64,000 nucleotides of DNA from Litomosoides sigmodontis (taxonomy: Eukaryota; Nematoda; Chromadorea; Rhabditida; Onchocercidae): contig OY718807.1 of assembly GCA_963070105.1 (NCBI GenBank), positions 5,491,001-5,555,000 of the forward strand, given 5' to 3'. The position numbers and the translations under genes were made by a program. The notes under the pieces were generated by a model. The model saw only the letters and a list, made by a program, of their open reading frames with translations. It made no database searches and was not told where the DNA came from. This document shows, piece after piece, positions 1 to 13,600 of this stretch. Position 1 is the stretch's first letter; each line of letters opens with the position of its first letter.

Positions 1-1767
1 ATTTTACTAAAAAATTCCATTAAGAAATATTTAAAAAAAGAAAATAAAAACATCCAACCGCTCGACAATCCGTTACTGATAAATTCATATCGTAAAGAGG
101 ACGGTTGACGTTTGAAATCGTACGTTTCCTTTACGATTTTCCACTAATCTCCACAGCAAAAAATCAATTTTCCTTGATAAATGAATTATTATTCTCATAA
201 TTCTGGAGTAACTTACGGACAATAATTCAATTCTCTAGTAATTCTCAAATGGCAATAACACGTTTTTAATATATTTCAGTAAGACAGCAAACGTTCAAAA
301 CCTGTCCAGAAAGCGCTGTTTGAGTTGAATTTATTACTTACTTCCTTTACCTGAATATTCTATACGTGGGGGTGGCGTTTTAAGTACTCTTGATTGTTCA
401 TTCTCTAATCACTTTGTATTAATTGAAATAAATATTAGCAACAAAGAAGTATAAAAATTTAAATGATGAACTTGCCTATGAATGGCGGTACTGGTAATGG
501 CTGAAGCATCTGAATGTTTATTCAATTGACAAAATTGTAACAAAAGAGAAGTGTTTGAAAAAGATATGAAAATTTTTTGAGCGTTACTATCAAGTGATAA
601 GATTTAAAGTTAAAATTCAAGGAGTTGGAAATTTGTTAGAGTGAGAGAGAGAGAGAGAAAGGACTGGGAAAAGGGAATGGGAAGGAAGGATGGAGAAGGT
701 ACTTTCTCTTGTATTAGCAAGTTCCCCTCGATTTAACACGGGGGATATTATTTAATGTCAAAAGGTTGCAAAAGATGTCGCGACCCCTGCGCTCCGCTGT
801 CATCTGGTATGTCAAAGTCGTGCGCACAAATCACCAGCATTCAATCACCAGTGATGGTTGGAAAAGGGAAGGTTATCCAGGTCAGTGGGCTACTGGCGCA
901 TCCTACAAAATACCTTCTCACATTTCATCATCATTTTCCAGACAAATCTCAAGATCATGTGAAACTTTGTCATAAAATTACATTTCGAACTGTTTCTGTT
1001 CAATTGCTTCCAATAAGCGGCGGATCTGTCCTTTCATCTCTGTGCCTTTTAACAATGAAAAACGTTTACTCTTCTAGTCAGATCATATCGCAACTTAGGA
1101 AATCAATTGTTCTAAAGGTGTGTGTGTGACATTTAAATAAATTCAAAAAAAATTATGGTAAATTGGAAAATTATAATTCGCTAAAGATGCGACAAAATGC
1201 TCATGCACTGCGTCGAAGTGTCTCGCATTCTGCAAAAAGAAATTTGCGACATTCAAAAGTTGCTGATTTCTGTGAGTGCGATGTTTGCAGCTGCAACGTA
1301 CAATTCATGCCATTTATTAAAAGATGAAGTATCACAGTGAAAATCACAAAATCAAAAATACGACGACCCAAAGCATAGAAAACACCTGACGTAAGTACAG
1401 TTTTAGCACTGAAACTTGTTTGATCACGTGGACTATTCCTAGGCACTTAATTTCAGTAATAACTACCTAACAATGAGTCAATGTCTAATCACAAGTGAAG
1501 CTTTAAAAAAGGATGAAACGATGAAATTAGTTCATTTCAAGTTAATTTTAACTAACCAGAAGACGACGTGAAAAAGATTTAGTTAATTGTTGACAGTTAA
1601 GCGAAAACTGTACATTAATTTAATGTTTGAAATTTAATTGAAGCTAGAGGAAAGGTGAAAAGAAGAGAAGACATTTTGCAAGAAATAAATGCAATTCTCC
1701 TCCTTCAACGCCGTTAAATGACCTGATAGAGTATGCCACAACGAAGCTATCATACTTCTGTAGTTTA
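1..1767. other. Left-end region without a supported gene
   Basis: No family could be recognised in any frame. Open frames of 60-124 codons exist on both strands (for example plus 755-1129), but none has homology I recognise or splice sites that connect it to anything. A short GA-rich tract lies at about 640-662. The region is downstream of the minus-strand acid phosphatase gene and probably includes its 3' UTR and intergenic sequence. Confidence 0.5.
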
Positions 1768-4700
1768 TCATGAAAGGAACGACAGGGTAGCTGCTAAATG
1801 TATCAGAATGTTGCATAAGAAAATAGAAGTGACAGGTGGAGCCGTGGAAGTGGTCCGATGGTCAATCGGACTGTCATCATTGCTACTATCAGTGACAGTG
1901 CTCTGCGATGATATCACATTGCCGCTTCCTGATGCTGCACATTGTTGCGCTTCTCGACCACAGGCTTCTTCTTCCCAATTCGAAATTGCTTTATCTTTGA
2001 CCAGTTGATAGAATGACTCGAATGGTATCCAGTGATTTGAATCGCCCAATTCTTCCAATTCATCAGCATATTTAGCCTAATTAAGTTTTGAAGATTTTTT
2101 AATGCGTCGAATTTGTTAAACTAAAGAGAACATCGACCATAACTTCTTCACCATTGAATAGAACAATTACATTTGTTACGGTCTTTTTCGGCGAAACGTA
2201 ATGCATCTCTTGTAAGAGCGTAGAAAATGGAACTGAGAATGGACACTTAGGATATCATCGATCAAGAAAATTTAACTTTTCTGAGTAATAATAGTAATAA
2301 TTATAAGGATAGACCGAAATTTTTCTTTTAACAACTTCGACCCGTAGTTTCTCTACACCAATTTGCTACTATTATTGCTATTACTACCACTACTACCATT
2401 AATACCTGTTGAATGACGTGCCCGTCGATGATCAACGCTTCATGAAATAGCAGTCTAATGGATTTATACGGCTTATCACGATATTCTACCAAGAATCCAG
2501 CGGTCGTATCCAGAGAAGTTTGATTTGTTCTTAACAACTTCATCACTGACAGTACCACTTCCAAATGCTACAAGCACTAATACTTTTAGAAACATGCAAA
2601 TTAAAAATACTTATTGTAGTCGTTATGCTTGATTGCCCCTAATTACCATCAATATTAACAAAAAATTCATCAGTCCCTTCATTTTTTCTTTTACTCGCTA
2701 CTTTTACCGTCGCTACCAGTCCTCTCCAGCGTATGGTACTTTAGAAAGTAATAACTTCGTGAAAACGAAAAAAACAAACTCATTCAAAATCTCTTCATTA
2801 CTACTATAAGTCATTAACGGCAAGCTAATGCATCAGCGACCAATCCATCAAATATCCTTTTGTCGTTGCACGCTATAACTAATTCTTGAGCTTTAGGAAG
2901 TACCTGATGTAGTTGGGTTACTTCAAAAGTACTTGAAGTATGGTAGCTTGTTACTATTAGAACATATTTGTTCAATACTTGTTCACCCTATTTAAAGTGA
3001 GATAACCACAAATTACATTTCAAAAAGAATTTGAATTTAAAATAGGTCATAGGAAGCGAAAGCAAACTTCGTTGTCAGAAGAAAAAATCCCACGAGAATG
3101 TTAATGATAATGATCAGCGATATGGAACTGACCGTAACTTGCAATTATCAATCATCGAAATTATCTTAAGACTACACAAGGATCTTCCGAAATTTCAGAC
3201 AAATTGATAAGACTGGAATTGTTGAATAATTGAAAAATTGCTGCTTTTTTTGAAGCGCGACAGTGCCACCTTTTCATTACGCCGACGGATTACGCCATGA
3301 TCGCGGATTGAATTAATTGTCTTATTCAATGCGAAATGGATTACTCTGCGATTTGATGGGATCATCTGGTCATCATCACCAACGCTTACAAGAGATAATC
3401 GTTCTAATTTCTAATTCAAATGATGAAAAACTACTTAAGTTTGGCTGGAATTAACAATGGGTTCGTCCTCCTCCTTTCTCCACTTGATTTTGGTATGTAA
3501 AGGTTGGAGTCAACCAGGTAATTTATATAATTCCATTTTATCCATAGGTCATTTGTATGTTATGAAGACTTGCCGAAACATAACCGATGAGTTTTTCAGT
3601 TTGCTGACCATTCGCAGTGCTATGAAGAGTGGTCAAAATATGGTTGAGCCACGTGCCCGCCATAGCATCCCGACACGGCTCGTAGTTGGCGCAGGTAAGT
3701 GAGTGTTTCCCTTGGAACATCATTATCGCTTCTTGCAGTGACTTTTTGTCAAATTCTCCTAAAGTTGGCCGTTCAATCCAGTCCGGTAAACTTCTATTGT
3801 ACAAATTCTGAAACAGAAAAATTCGTTTCAAATAATCGAAATGAAAAATACAAATAAATAGCATAAATTCGCGATTTCAGCAACACTTTTCCTACAACTC
3901 TCCGACACTCTTTGATAATTTGTAATTTTGCAGACAATTCAAAATTCAAATAAAATAACTAATTTTGTTGAAAACTCCGAATCTAAAAGACAATTTTCAT
4001 AAATTAAATTCCTGAATATCTCTCTTTTCCGCAACTTGCAATCCTCCAGCTCAAGCACGTAAACATAGCAAAAGTGTTGTTGGTACCAAATATGTATGCA
4101 AAAACAAAAGGATGCGGTACATCTGTAAATTGATAAAAGAACAGACCATTTGCAAGATGTTATCAGCTAGATTAGAAGCGCTTTTGACTGACTCATTCCA
4201 TCCTGTATGAAGCGCTATGTATTTTAATAATTGCGCATTTGAAGTGATAAGTTGTGCTAATTTGGGCAAGTTATCATGAACGATTGGTTCCCAAGCTAAA
4301 TAAGTATGTTTATTAAAGTGAAATTAAATTCTTGAAAAGAACGATTAATAATGAGACAATATCCTATCCATAGTTTTTCACGCAAAAGTTCGCCAAAATG
4401 ATGACGTAAAAAAGCTTGAAAAATGTTAGTGGAAATGAATGTTAATAACTACCGTTCTCTATTTTCAACTCATGGATCAATCTGTTGATCCAATCTAAAA
4501 TGAACTGTAAGAGGAACAGAGAGGATGCAATGCTCTGTTATAACTTGCAGAAATGGAATTGGGAACCCATCAATGATAATATCACCTTGATGAGTGATAC
4601 TGCAATTTGGAACGGAATACATTTGTAACATTGGATCATCGATGGTGTACGGTACTGGCGACCATTCCAGGGCGTGATTCCACTCCGCAAACGTGTCAGG

Positions 4701-5606
4701 TGGATAGAAACCTGCCATAACGATCTAAACGATAAGTTATAGTTAAACTATAAGTGTATGTGTGGAACGGTTCGTTCATTATTCTTTTAGCTGTTTGCAC
4801 TACAACATTCAAAAATTAATCCATTTAGGTGCGGCAAATATACTGCTGTCGTTGCTACCGAGACTTCTAGGTAACTTCTCTCTCTTCCTCTTTCTCTCTC
4901 TCTCCCTCTCCCTCTTGGATGATAAAAACAATACTAGACTTGTCTTGCACCTGTAGCGTCATCTGACAACGATTTGCGCTAGAGGTGTAGAAGGCTACCT
5001 CATGTCGCACATAATTATTACCAACTAGTGGACCGACGAATTCACGGAGCTCTTTGCCAAAACCAAATCCTTCACGTTTCCCAAACTGTAATGATAAAAA
5101 TTATTTAGAAGAAGGCAAAGTTTAATTAGTGAAAATTAATTGCTGGGACGCAGACATGGTGAATTTTTTTAGGAAGCATTTTGAGATTGTAGATTTTCGT
5201 ACCAATGAAGTTGGTTACACGAACTGATCAAGGAGTTATAATAACTCACTACTGGTGGAAAGTACTACATGGGTAATTCATAAGTATAATTAAGTTATTA
5301 AAAATATAATGGAATTTGTTGACTGAATTTACATAGCAAGAAAGGCATACGTATATCATAAGGGATGAATAGCCCTACCTGCGTCAACTCACTGACCCCT
5401 TCAAAACCCCAACTTCGTAAATTCTCGTTCAAAAACGTTTCCGGATGAGAGTTGCCATGTCTCATGCCAAATATTACCAATTTTGTATTTTCATCGATTG
5501 CAATTGATGCTGTTCTGATCGAATGAGCGCATCTGACAACTATGCAACATACCGCCACATACCAAAAACATACAGGCATGTACCTGCTTCTCCTAGAAAT
5601 TTTCAA
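1768..5606 (-). CDS. Histidine acid phosphatase family protein, probably catalytically impaired
   Basis: Family members are secreted or membrane-anchored phosphatases with an RHGxRxP nucleophile motif and a later HD acid. Ten minus-strand exons join in phase: 5606-5379, 5085-4951, 4724-4545, 4504-4453, 4295-4147, 3807-3580, 2987-2904, 2567-2406, 2245-2132 and 2076-1768, giving about 546 residues. Seen: an N-terminal hydrophobic signal (CFWYVAVCCIVV), the motif as MRHGNSHPE, then SELTQ, a YTSSANRCQM segment matching the second conserved Arg region, and a WSPVPYTIDDPML segment typical of the family. The C-terminus (SIFLCNILIHLAATLSFLS) is hydrophobic, suggesting a GPI or membrane anchor. Odd: the motif has Ser where the second Arg is expected, and the HD position reads SYHTSS. 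The intron between exons 3 and 4 is only 40 nt. The weakest junction is the donor at 3579. Family call firm; loss of activity is inferred. Confidence 0.8.
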
Positions 5607-8355
5607 GGAATGCGCTAACTCGAGCTGCTAATTTTGAAGCATAAATTAGGATATGAGCTAAAACACGTGGGATAAAGGAACTGTGTTAGCTGATCACAGA
5701 TGATAAGATGGGAGAAGTGACAGAGCAGGTGCTTTGCTAGAAATTATCCTTAATGCATTTAAAAAAGAATTGAATTTTCGTTTGAAAATACAATGAAAAT
5801 GAAATTTAATCAGTGATGGCTGAGTGTAATATAGTAGAACGTGCCGGTTAAAAAAGGTCAAAAAGTTCAACTGTCTTTTCGAATGCTCTAATTAATCAGT
5901 CTTTGTCATTTTAGCAGTGGAAGCAATCGACCTGAAAGTATGAACTGTCTGTTTTAGAAAATAAGTAAGCGATCTGTGAACTTTGTTCTATACCGTCAGC
6001 GATCCTTCTGATTAGTTTAGGAAGAAATTGATGCTGCGTGAACAATTTACAATATTAACTTACAAATTGGCGTATTCAGAAGTTATATTAAGCATTAACT
6101 TCCGTTTTAGAAAAAATGTCCAAAACGAAAAAGAGAAAAAAAAGTAATTGCCATAGTTGCAATCTTAGCACTTCAAATTTCCAGATAACGTCCGGAACTG
6201 ATTCGCTGAGAAAAGTTTTAAATTTTAAAAGAGCGTAGCGTGTGACAATGCCTATCTAAGTGTACAGTTGAGAAAAATGTGCTAAAATTGAAGCTATTGA
6301 AGCCAGTCATCTTTTGCGGTCGTCGACTTTATCGTCCGACGTTGTCCTTCTGTGCCCTCAATAAATCAGCAAAATACCGGTTTGTGTGAGGAATGAGCAT
6401 CCGAATTTCAATTCTGTATTTCACAAACAAACACACACACACAGACAGACAGACACTGACACACACAGATACCGCGTTTACAACGTTCAATTTTTAGTTA
6501 CAAAGAAATTAATTACGAACTAAAACTGTGCGTGTGTATGTCATATCGATTTCAGTTAAACGATGGTATTTTTGTTGGAATTGCTCCGAAATATTTTTCT
6601 CTCTAAAACTTTTTCCATCAATTTCTTCCATTGGCTTCCGCACGGATCAATGAAAGCGACTTCCTGAAGTGAGTTATCAAGCAAACTCTTATCAGACCAC
6701 AAACAACGGGGGCGCTACCACTGCTCCTACATTTGAGCCGCTTTCAGTCGACGAATGCGCGCACGTTTCCTTATCAATTTAGAAATGACACACAACAAAC
6801 ATTGCACACTTGCACTAAATGCTTACAAACTGTATCATCTCAATCACTTCTTGCAGTAGCAGCAATATCAATGGAAAGTTCACGTCAGTGTTTTGCGTAA
6901 TGTTACGCGGAAAGTGCAGTAATGTAATTTACTGCTGGCTGCAGAAGCACTAATGATATCGATCGGAAGCAGCTAGTAGTCGCAATTGGTCAGAATTTCA
7001 ATTGTCGAAGAAATCTTTTTGATAGAAAAATTTTGGAAGCAGTGATAGCGAAAAAAGAAAGATAGCAAAGAGTAGGAGAGTTTTCGCACTTGGACGATTG
7101 GAAATCTCTGTTTTTTCATATTCTTCGCAACGATTCAACAACACCAACACCGCTAGGTTTGTGAGAACTTCACACGTTTTGTAAATTGTAACCATTTAAA
7201 CACAATGAACAACTACCTCTTCGAACGAGGAAGGAATTAATTGGTGGAATTTAAATTAGACTTTTTTTTAATATTAAATGAATGAGAACCCTAACCATCA
7301 AGAAGTGAATGATTACAGAAATCCGATATACATCAGCGCTGATCACATCACATCACATCCATCTGCTTGCAGTACAGACGGCGTCGTATGTATCGCCCAA
7401 TGACGGCAGCCGCCAGTTCTCATCAATTTTGCTAACCTTTCCTTCCAATCGTGTAAAATTGCAAAGTCTTTACCCTCTCTCTTTCTCTCCCTGTCTGTCT
7501 GTCTGCCTCTCTCTCTCTATTACGCTTCTTTTAAAACTGCAACACTTCATTTGTCACCGAGACATACTTGTTGGAGAAGTTTTTAAAATTGTTGAAGACG
7601 TGATTGGATCATTTAGTTCAGTGGGCGGAAAGTGTGCATTGAAATAGAATGGATAGATTTAGTTCATCGTCGTCTGCCTTAAATGCTAAGCCTTCGTAAT
7701 GGTTGATATTTGGTAGTATGAACTACCACTATTATTGCTTTTCTTATTTTGCCACCTTTGACCAGTTTAAATATCGGCCGCCTCCCTCTCTTCCTTCCCA
7801 TTCCTTCCCCATCTTTTCCCTAAGAAGTGCCTTCGTCAGTTGCGCAAATTTCTTAACAAGAATCGGCGCATTTTCCACCTCTTTTTACTTTTATTTCCTT
7901 TTTTAAAATACTTCCAGAAATGCATTTGTCCCTAACAGATCTGTGATACTTTTCGCAATAGTTTTGGTGGTTGTGTAGAATTTTGTAAGTTTTAAATTAC
8001 AACAGAATTACAATTTAGCTACTTTCAATTTCGCTTATTTTGAATTATTGTTAAATTGATATCATTTGGCATGAACAGCGTTAAGTTAGCTAACTGATGA
8101 AGCTTAGAGTGATATTGCAAGGAAGTTGCATTTTGCAGAAGTTACATTTCTCGCATCGCAGACTTAGTTTAGAGAATTAACATTTCCCTTTTTCAAGTTA
8201 CAATTATTGAATAATACCGCACCATCAGCTGCTGCAACGAACTATTAAAATCATCGTTCGTTTCACTTATCGATCGAATTGAACTTGAAACTTTTCTTCT
8301 ATTTCACAAATTCCTGGAAAATCATTTTGTTTTATTGAAAACCAGCTTTTGAGTA
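5607..8355. other. Intergenic region between divergent genes
   Basis: This lies between the start of the minus-strand acid phosphatase gene and the start of the plus-strand FKBP gene, so it probably holds both promoters. No coding exon could be supported. It contains a CA/GACA microsatellite (6421-6470) and pyrimidine-rich stretches around 7470-7520 and 7770-7820. Confidence 0.5.
6421..6470. repeat. CA/GACA microsatellite
   Basis: A run of AAAC, CA and GACA units covers about 50 bases upstream of the FKBP gene. It is a simple repeat with no coding content. Confidence 0.85.
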
Positions 8356-10110
8356 ATGCATTACAACAAATCTGTTCTCATTGTGAGCGCAACAATAATA
8401 TATTTCGCCTTCGTATTTGGTGAGAACGAAGAGAAGCTGAGCTGGAAAGAAGATGATGGATTAGAGGTTTGTCAGTTGCATCTTACACTGCAATTCCAGT
8501 TTTCCGCATTGTCTTAGTTTAGATCAATGTGATGTTAAAGTGATTTTCAGATTAAGATAATAAAACCAATCAAACCAGAAAAATGCAAAATGAAGAGCCA
8601 ACCAGGTGATGTTGTTGAACAGTTTTACAAATTATCCGACAAAGATGGGCAAACAATAGGATCAAATTTCGGCAAGAAACCGTAAGGTCGTCTGGAAAGT
8701 GTTGTTAATTCAGCTGGGATGCATTTTTGTTGCAAAAATTTATTTCTATCAAATCGAAAAAAATTAAAATCATGAGATTTTAGCTATTTGAAAATCGAAT
8801 CACGCGCAATAAGCGATTGGTTAGCTTAATCGATTTGAGCAAATTAAAACTAATCTAAAAATTTTAAGCCAGTCAAGTCACAAATTTTTAATTGGCAAAC
8901 CTTTGTTCCATTCCGGATCTTAGGTTCTGTACACTTGTAAGTTAGCTTAGAAAAAGATCGACGAAAAAAAAAGATCGAGTCTTCGTTAGAATAAATTGTT
9001 CCTCTCCGAATATGTCTTTAAGTTCATCATGTTGTTCAGAGTTCGACAACTTTCAGGTACACGTTTACACTTGGTAAAAATCAAGTTATCAGTGGCATGG
9101 ACCGTGCTATGACCGGTATGTGCATCGGTGAAAAGAGGAAAGTGGTCATTCCGGCGCATTTAGGTTTTGGTGATGGTGGCCGTGATAGAGATAATATAAA
9201 AGGTGGACAAACACTGTACTATACAGTACAACTTGTAGATCTGTTTAGACCGGTGCCCGGCGATTCGTGGACCGACGAAGATGGTTTAAAAATTGAGGCA
9301 TGAATTTATTTATTAATAAAATTGAAATGTTGCAACTTTAAATTTTAATCCAAACATGTCATTCATTTTCAAACAAATAAGAAGTGATACTTTTTTGTAA
9401 AGAAAAATTTTTTCACTTCCTTAGTTTACGTATAAGAAGCAGTAATCATGATGAAAATGAAGTTGATAGATGGAATATTTGAAGGTGACACATAAAATTG
9501 ATGAGAAGGAGTGTCGTAAAGCGGTGAAAGGTGACAAAATTCATCAGCACTACACGCTTCACTTGGATCATTTCGATGGAACATTTGTTGATTCAAGCTT
9601 TAGCCGAAATGCGCCATTCATCTTCACACTTGGAAATGGCGAGGTATTTCATTTTACAGCTATTTTGGGAAAAATATGATCCTTCCGATAAAAATATATT
9701 TAACAACTTTTCCTTCGGATTGGTGCAAGACTTGCTAACTCCTCAGAAACACGATATGTTAAATGTAAAAAGGCTGTCAGTCTTGTACTTTCATAGAAAA
9801 GTTATTAAGGCAACGACAGTTGTTGATCATACACTTTCAGGTGATCGAAGGCATGGATCGAGCAATGAACGGTATGTGCGAAGGTGAGAGACGGAGAGTG
9901 GTCATTCCATGGAAGTTGGGTGAGCATTTTAATTTTATCATTTTAATCAAATTTAGGGACTTAATTTGAGAACACTTGTCCTCTTTGCACACTTATCTAT
10001 ATCTCTTTTAAGGGTACGGTGTCGAGGGTAGAAAGCCATCAATACCCGGCAAAGCCGACTTATACTTCGACATCGAACTTCATAAACTAATTAAACACGA
10101 TGAGTTATAA
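8356..10110 (+). CDS. ER-resident peptidyl-prolyl isomerase with two FKBP domains
   Basis: FKBP-type PPIases catalyse cis-trans isomerisation of proline bonds; this form works on secretory proteins in the ER. Exons: 8356-8466, 8551-8681, 9057-9297, 9485-9643, 9841-9919, 10013-10110, giving 272 residues. Seen: a signal peptide ([17 protein letters not shown]), a first FKBP domain with [20 protein letters not shown] and [10 protein letters not shown], a second with [20 protein letters not shown] and [18 protein letters not shown], and a C-terminal HDEL retention signal. The architecture matches C. elegans fkb-3/4/5. Odd: intron 3 (9298-9484) joins the domains in phase only with a GC donor (GAG|GCATGA). 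If it is not spliced, translation stops at 9301-9303, and an AATAAA lies at 9315. Family and ER location are firm; the two-isoform idea is inferred. Confidence 0.9.
9315..9320 (+). promoter_or_regulatory. Possible intronic polyadenylation signal in FKBP gene
   Basis: An AATAAA hexamer sits 12 nt after an in-frame TGA (9301-9303) that is reached when the GC-AG intron 3 is retained. Together they could terminate a short one-domain FKBP transcript. The hexamer is common in AT-rich DNA, so this needs transcript evidence. Confidence 0.35.
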
Positions 10111-10645
10111 ATAGCGAAAGAAAACACTGGCAGTATAAGAAGAATGCTTTAAGGCTGGATTTCCAATTGCTATTGTTATTTTGCTGATAAATGATGTGTT
10201 GAAACTAGCCATCTGTAAACCAATGTAATCTACCTTTTGGTAAAGGTTCATCGTCTGATATTATTTACGGAGTAAAAAATGAAGATTTATGAAACATTTT
10301 CCAGGTATTTTAAAAATTTGCTTTACTATTTTATCAATGAAAGCCAGAAGAATCATCCGGATAAATTATTTCAGTAGTCAACTGACAAGCAAAACCTTAT
10401 CCGCCAATGCAAGTAATGCAGCAGGGTAAAGCTAGGATACATGAAATGAAAAGTAAAGACAACTTCAGCTGGCTTTAATACTCTCCATAAAGGGGAAAGT
10501 GTACTGCGTGTCGGATCCTGAATTCGGTAAAGAAAGGGCGGTGGGGCAACGTGTTCGTAACGCTATCTGTGAGATGGTAATTTTCATGGTGTCTTGGACA
10601 ATATGGACGACAACTTTGTTTATAGTTTAGTGCGAGTGCTCGCAA
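10111..10645. other. Intergenic, FKBP 3' flank and COMMD 5' flank
   Basis: About 535 bases between two plus-strand genes. No exon or RNA gene could be supported. The final part, near 10500-10720, is noticeably GC-richer than its surroundings and probably holds the promoter of the downstream gene. Confidence 0.5.
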
Positions 10646-13600
10646 ATGTCGGGAGGGGGCGACGAGCTTGAGGGGTGCCTAGATAACTTGGTGTCCCCGC
10701 TGCGCGTACTGCTCCACGCTTCAGAACCATCACGGGGTAAGTGTGTTTTTCTCGTACGATTGAAGTATGGGGGGGGGGGGGGGGGAATTGGCTGATTTGA
10801 TCACAATGTTAAATTATCCATTTTGTACTGATTGTATCAAATTACTGTGCCGGCAGGGAACGGTTTTCCGTTTTGTTAGTCTCTGAGAATCAATAAATCT
10901 TTACCTTGAATTCTGAGAAAACTTCCCAAAGTTGTATTATGAAACTGTATGAGAGCTTCATTATTGTTGTCTGTGCTGTGCACAGTGAATAACTGAAAGT
11001 TTTGTATGTGACATTAATCAGGCGAAAATGAATTGCACTATACAGTCAGTGACTGGATTCTTGGTCGCTTCAGGCATAATGAGCTAAAGATTTCAGTGTG
11101 TTAAATTGAAATTAACACAGCTCATCCTTACTGACATTGCAGTGTGTGACGCTATAATCAATGAAATTGAGTCGTTCAACAAAAAGCGACTGCTTGCCAG
11201 TTACGTTGACTCTCTCGCAGGTCTGTTGTTCTTTCGCAAATAACTGTAAAATTTTGCGTAGCAGTGTGTGAGCTTTCAGGAGGTATTATTTCTAGCAACA
11301 TTTTTTTGTTCAATAAAAGGCATGATGCAAACTGATAAGCAGAAATGATGTAAAATGATAAACAAGTAAGGAGGAGGAGTTCCTGTTTTTGTATTTAAAA
11401 TATGGTATTGTTGAAACGATTACAGTGGGGAAGAATTTTGCATTTTCTTACTCAAGTTATGAATTTTAGTTCGTGTTAATATGCCTTCAACTGATCTCTG
11501 GCGCTGTTTCAATTCTCTTGTAAGATTGCGTGATTATGTAAGTAAGAACAAGGTTAGCGAGTTTCATTTGTTCCTTGCATTTAGTGATTAGACCTAATGA
11601 AATCAAATTTTTTTGTTAAACGTAAAAACTGTGTGCATTTTCAGTTGCAGAGCATGGGAGGTGGATATCTATCTGCTTTGTCGCAATTCATAAACTTTAC
11701 TTGATAGTAGCAATTGTTTTAAATTTTTTTAAATTATATAAAAAGTTGCAAAGCTTTTCCACCTTTAGGACGCTGAATCTAATCTCAAGGACATGTTATC
11801 ACGGGATTCTTTCAATGACGAATTTGTAAAAGCAGTCATCAATTTTATTAATACTGATCAATATTGTAAACGTATCACTGCGAATGCTCTATCTAAGTAT
11901 TCGCCATTTCGATCTCTTCAGTGCCGCCTACAGATTACGGTAAGTTGTAATACAGTTGTACTATAATAAATTGTTAATATCGAAAAACATTACCACATAT
12001 TATTCCTCGTTAAATCGGTGTTATACTTGAATAATTCTGTAGAGATATATTTTCTCCAATGACATTTCAAAAATATTAACATCTCAATATATTTCATAGT
12101 CTGTTATATGAATTTGCTCGTCATTAATTATATCCAGTGGAATAAAAATGGCAAGTTCAAAAAATAAAGACTAAAAATTTTTGACGTATTTGTCCTTTAA
12201 AGTAATTGAATGTATTAGGCTGCTTATAACTTTTCGGCATTGGTACTTATCTTTGTGAGGTTATTGTTGGGTTTCCATGTAGTGTTTGAATAGAATGCGC
12301 TGTCCACGCGAAGCAGATGAATGGGAGCATATTTGAAATTTAGAAATATGCGTGTAACCTTGGCGGGAGTGTTGGGATGATTACTTCAGTAGGAAATTTT
12401 GATGAGGTCGAAAGCATTACATGTGTAATAGTTTTTCTATTTTTAGTTCCTGGGTTCAGATGATTTTTTTAATACAAACATTGTACATTTTCTTAATTGT
12501 TGCTCTTAAGTGAGAAATATTTAAATAACTATTGCTGCTTACTACTAATCGGCGAAACAAGATTTTGGTTCCAGTCGTACTTACATTTTTTATGGAGTGC
12601 ACAGATTTCAAAAATAATTGTGCTAATTGAACTGCCTCTTAGGATTCATTTAATTTTGAAAATTAAAACGGAATGGTGCTCTACTGGTTTAAAGGCTATT
12701 AAAAATGTTTTGGAGATGAATACTTTTTAGCTCTTAGTTTAAATAGGAAATAAGAGACGTCACGTAAGCTGTTAAGAATATATGCTGCAACTTGTCTTTG
12801 AATAGTTTAAATTTTTTAAGAAATTCTGTTTGCTACGGATGACTTTAGTGTCGCTACATCCGTATTATAGGTTTATACTCTAGTTCTAGATGCTTTTTTT
12901 CGCCAACGACTAAATAAATTAACTTTCCACATCATTTTTGAAGTATGTGTCAGTATCTGCCATTTCAACAATTCAGTCGAGAATTGTTCTAGCTAACTAA
13001 ATTAAGTTAAAGCGAAAAATCAGAATAATTTTTTTTGTGGTACTTGATTTCCTGACAGGAATACAGATTTAATCTTGATTTCCCCGAGAAGGTTGAAATG
13101 GCTTTTTTAATGGATACTATTTATAAAGCAGTAATAAAAATGGATATTTTTGCCCCATAGTAGATTTATTAGGTGCACGGAAATTGATGAGAAAAGGGAG
13201 GACTAAAATGTGGGCAGAATTTCAGTTACTGGTTTTTTAAATATACCAGAAAAGTTGGTTGAGTGTGTTAGTTCACTAGTGACTGACTATTAAATTTGCG
13301 AAATAAATTCCTTATTTGGACTTTTTAAGGTTTTTTCATTTTGTAAATAGCGCGAACTGATCATAAGAGGAGGTAGTATAGAGATGACTTATAAAAATGT
13401 AGAGGAGTTCTTCAGGTAAATATTATTGGATACTCCGAATTTAAATTCCAGCCTCAGTGTCAGTATCAGGAGATCATGTTTATGTGTCTCGTATAGTCAT
13501 TCTTGATCTTTCCTTTATGAGTTTGTGGTTTCATTCTCTACGGTTGCCTTAAAAGCCATAGCAGACGGCGATTCTGTTAGACATTTCAAAGCGTTAATTC

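Noticed and set aside
755..1129. A 124-codon plus-strand open frame with several cysteines near its start
   Set aside because: No recognisable domain, no splice partners and unremarkable composition for AT-rich DNA. Kept only as part of the unassigned left region.
3349..3420. A minus-strand open segment (reading VSVGDDDQMIPSN) between acid phosphatase exons
   Set aside because: It shows no family resemblance, and the flanking exons already join in phase without it.
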